Positions 5,752-6,736 of a stretch of DNA of 6,736 bases are shown one piece after another (positions within the stretch are counted from its first letter, which is position 1; every line of letters starts with the position of its first letter). The stretch spans positions 1 through 6,736 of the forward strand of contig JANXYE010000132.1 in assembly GCA_025350285.1 (NCBI GenBank), read 5' to 3'. This stretch comes from Chloroflexota bacterium (GTDB lineage Bacteria > Chloroflexota > Dehalococcoidia > Tepidiformales > Tepidiformaceae). Below the pieces are notes generated by a model that saw only the letters and a list, made by a program, of their open reading frames with translations, had not been told where the DNA came from and made no database searches. The translations under genes and the position numbers were made by a program.

Positions 5752-6736
5752 ACCCACTGCCGGCCCCGAATCCCATGGTCCGCGCGTTCCGGCGGCTCGT
5801 GCCGGGCAACCCGCTCGAAATTGCGGCGGCGCTGCTCCTGGACCTGGTCGTGGTCGTGGTCGCCTACGCGGCCTCGGCCCTGCTTCGCTTCGATGGCAGC
5901 GTCCCGCACGAAACGGTCCGTTTCGCTTACACGGCCGTGCCGCTGATCGCCATCACGCACCTCGTTACAAACCTCGCCTTCGGGGTGTACCGCACGGTCT
6001 GGGCCTACGGCAGCCTGGGGGACATCATCGCCCTCTTCCAGCCAGTGGCCCTCGCGACGGCGCTCGCGTTCGGGGTGAACTTCTGGCTCGAAGAACGGTA
6101 CCTGCCGCAATCGGTGATCCTCATCGCCGGGGCCTTGGTCTTCCCGGGCATGGCCGTCGTCAAGATGCGCGCGCGCGTGCTGCAGCGCCTGCCCTGGGGG
6201 TCGGTACCTTCGCGCCGCCTGCTGATAGTAGGGGCTGAGCACACCGGCCAGCTCCTCGCCCGCGAGCTTCAGAACAATCCGACCCTGAGCTACCAGCCGA
6301 TTGGCTTCCTCGATGACGACATGAAGAAGCAGCACGCCCGCATCCACGGGCTGCGCGTCCTTGGGCGTCTCGGCGACCTCCAGAAAGTGATCGAGCGTCA
6401 ATCCGCCGAAGTTGTGGCCATTGCCATACCGAACGCGCCGGGCGCGACGGTGCGCGAGATCGTTGCCGCCTGCCAGCGCCTCAACGTCCCCGTGCGGATG
6501 GTGCCGGGCGTCGATAACTGGGTGCTCGGCAGCGCCCAGGACGCCCTCCGCGATATCACGCTCGACGATCTCCTCGGGCGCGAACCGGTCCAGGTGGACT
6601 ACGCCGCTTGCTCGCAGAGCGTGCGCGACCGCGTGGTCCTCGTGACCGGCGCGGCCGGGTCCATCGGTAGCGAGCTCTGCCGCCAGGTCCTCACCTTCCG
6701 CCCGCGCGAGCTGCATATGCTCGACAACAACGAAAG
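5748..6736 (+). CDS. CapD/WbpM-type nucleotide-sugar dehydratase/epimerase, 3' truncated
   Basis: From ATG 5748 (ATGA overlap with the previous stop; GGAG at 5734-5737) the frame is open to the window edge, giving 329 residues of a protein that is usually about 600 or more. Residues 24-135 hold about four membrane helices. Residues 156-280 form a first Rossmann-like domain (LLIVGAEHTGQLLARELQNNP, then PIGFLDDD and GLRVLGRLGDL, ending LDDLLGREPV). The catalytic SDR domain begins with VVLVTGAAGSIGSELCRQV (296-314), whose TGxxGxxG loop binds NAD(P). In the first Rossmann loop the usual second glycine of GAGxAG is Glu163. The Tyr/Lys or Met/Lys catalytic pair that would separate dehydratase from epimerase is beyond the edge. 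Known relatives convert UDP-GlcNAc to 4-keto-6-deoxy sugars for capsule or O-antigen; here it likely supplies the donor for the adjacent transferase. Confidence 0.92.
   Translation, partial: MNPLPAPNPMVRAFRRLVPGNPLEIAAALLLDLVVVVVAYAASALLRFDGSVPHETVRFAYTAVPLIAITHLVTNLAFGVYRTVWAYGSLGDIIALFQPVALATALAFGVNFWLEERYLPQSVILIAGALVFPGMAVVKMRARVLQRLPWGSVPSRRLLIVGAEHTGQLLARELQNNPTLSYQPIGFLDDDMKKQHARIHGLRVLGRLGDLQKVIERQSAEVVAIAIPNAPGATVREIVAACQRLNVPVRMVPGVDNWVLGSAQDALRDITLDDLLGREPVQVDYAACSQSVRDRVVLVTGAAGSIGSELCRQVLTFRPRELHMLDNNE

Noticed and set aside
5634..6716. 360-codon open frame on the minus strand
   Set aside because: It lies antisense to the clear CapD/WbpM-type gene and the end of the transferase. 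Its product is rich in His, Arg, Glu and Asp with no fold-like pattern, typical of the mirror of a GC-rich coding sequence.
1..6736. CRISPR array, tRNA, insertion sequence or phage system
   Set aside because: I found no regularly spaced direct repeats, cloverleaf with CCA-type end, transposase motifs or terminal inverted repeats; the only tandem repeat is the coding microsatellite at 3840-3875.

Overview
The window is G+C-rich, compact bacterial chromosome with short intergenic gaps, Shine-Dalgarno (SD) starts and TGA used as a normal stop. The gene mix (an APC-type permease with a cytosolic C-terminal domain, a DinB-like protein, an AI-2E family transporter and a locus starting polysaccharide synthesis) would fit Chloroflexota (Dehalococcoidia-like). 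That taxonomic guess is tentative and rests on protein style only. I see no tRNA, rRNA, CRISPR array, insertion sequence or phage gene, and no stretch over 300 bases lacks a gene.

Left part (1-3320): the 3' end of an amino-acid permease (1-507, +) is followed by an aldo/keto reductase gene (562-1551, +). That gene is interrupted by one in-frame TGA, directly after a codon where Arg replaces the expected conserved His. It converges on an AI-2E family (PF01594) membrane transporter (2626-1574, -) across a 22-base gap holding a hairpin. A short divergent intergenic region then leads to a DinB-like putative metalloenzyme (2708-3253, +), which ends at a strong bidirectional terminator (3275-3301).

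Middle (3321-5000, -): one large, membrane-anchored or exported protein of about 559 residues that I do not recognise. Its outer part reads as three diverged copies of one beta-rich domain. Each copy has exactly two cysteines 42-45 residues apart, and copies are separated by Gly/Pro linkers, one of them 14 glycines encoded by a hexanucleotide microsatellite. This is the most novel item in the window.

Right part (5134-6736, +): divergent from it is the start of an extracellular polysaccharide operon: a short polyprenyl-phosphate sugar-1-phosphate transferase (5134-5751), overlapped by 4 bases (ATGA) by a CapD/WbpM-type nucleotide-sugar dehydratase/epimerase cut by the window edge. Together they would make a modified nucleotide sugar and load the first sugar phosphate onto the lipid carrier. 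The 133-base region between the divergent genes carries a repeated 9-mer and a foldable inverted repeat and may hold shared regulation.
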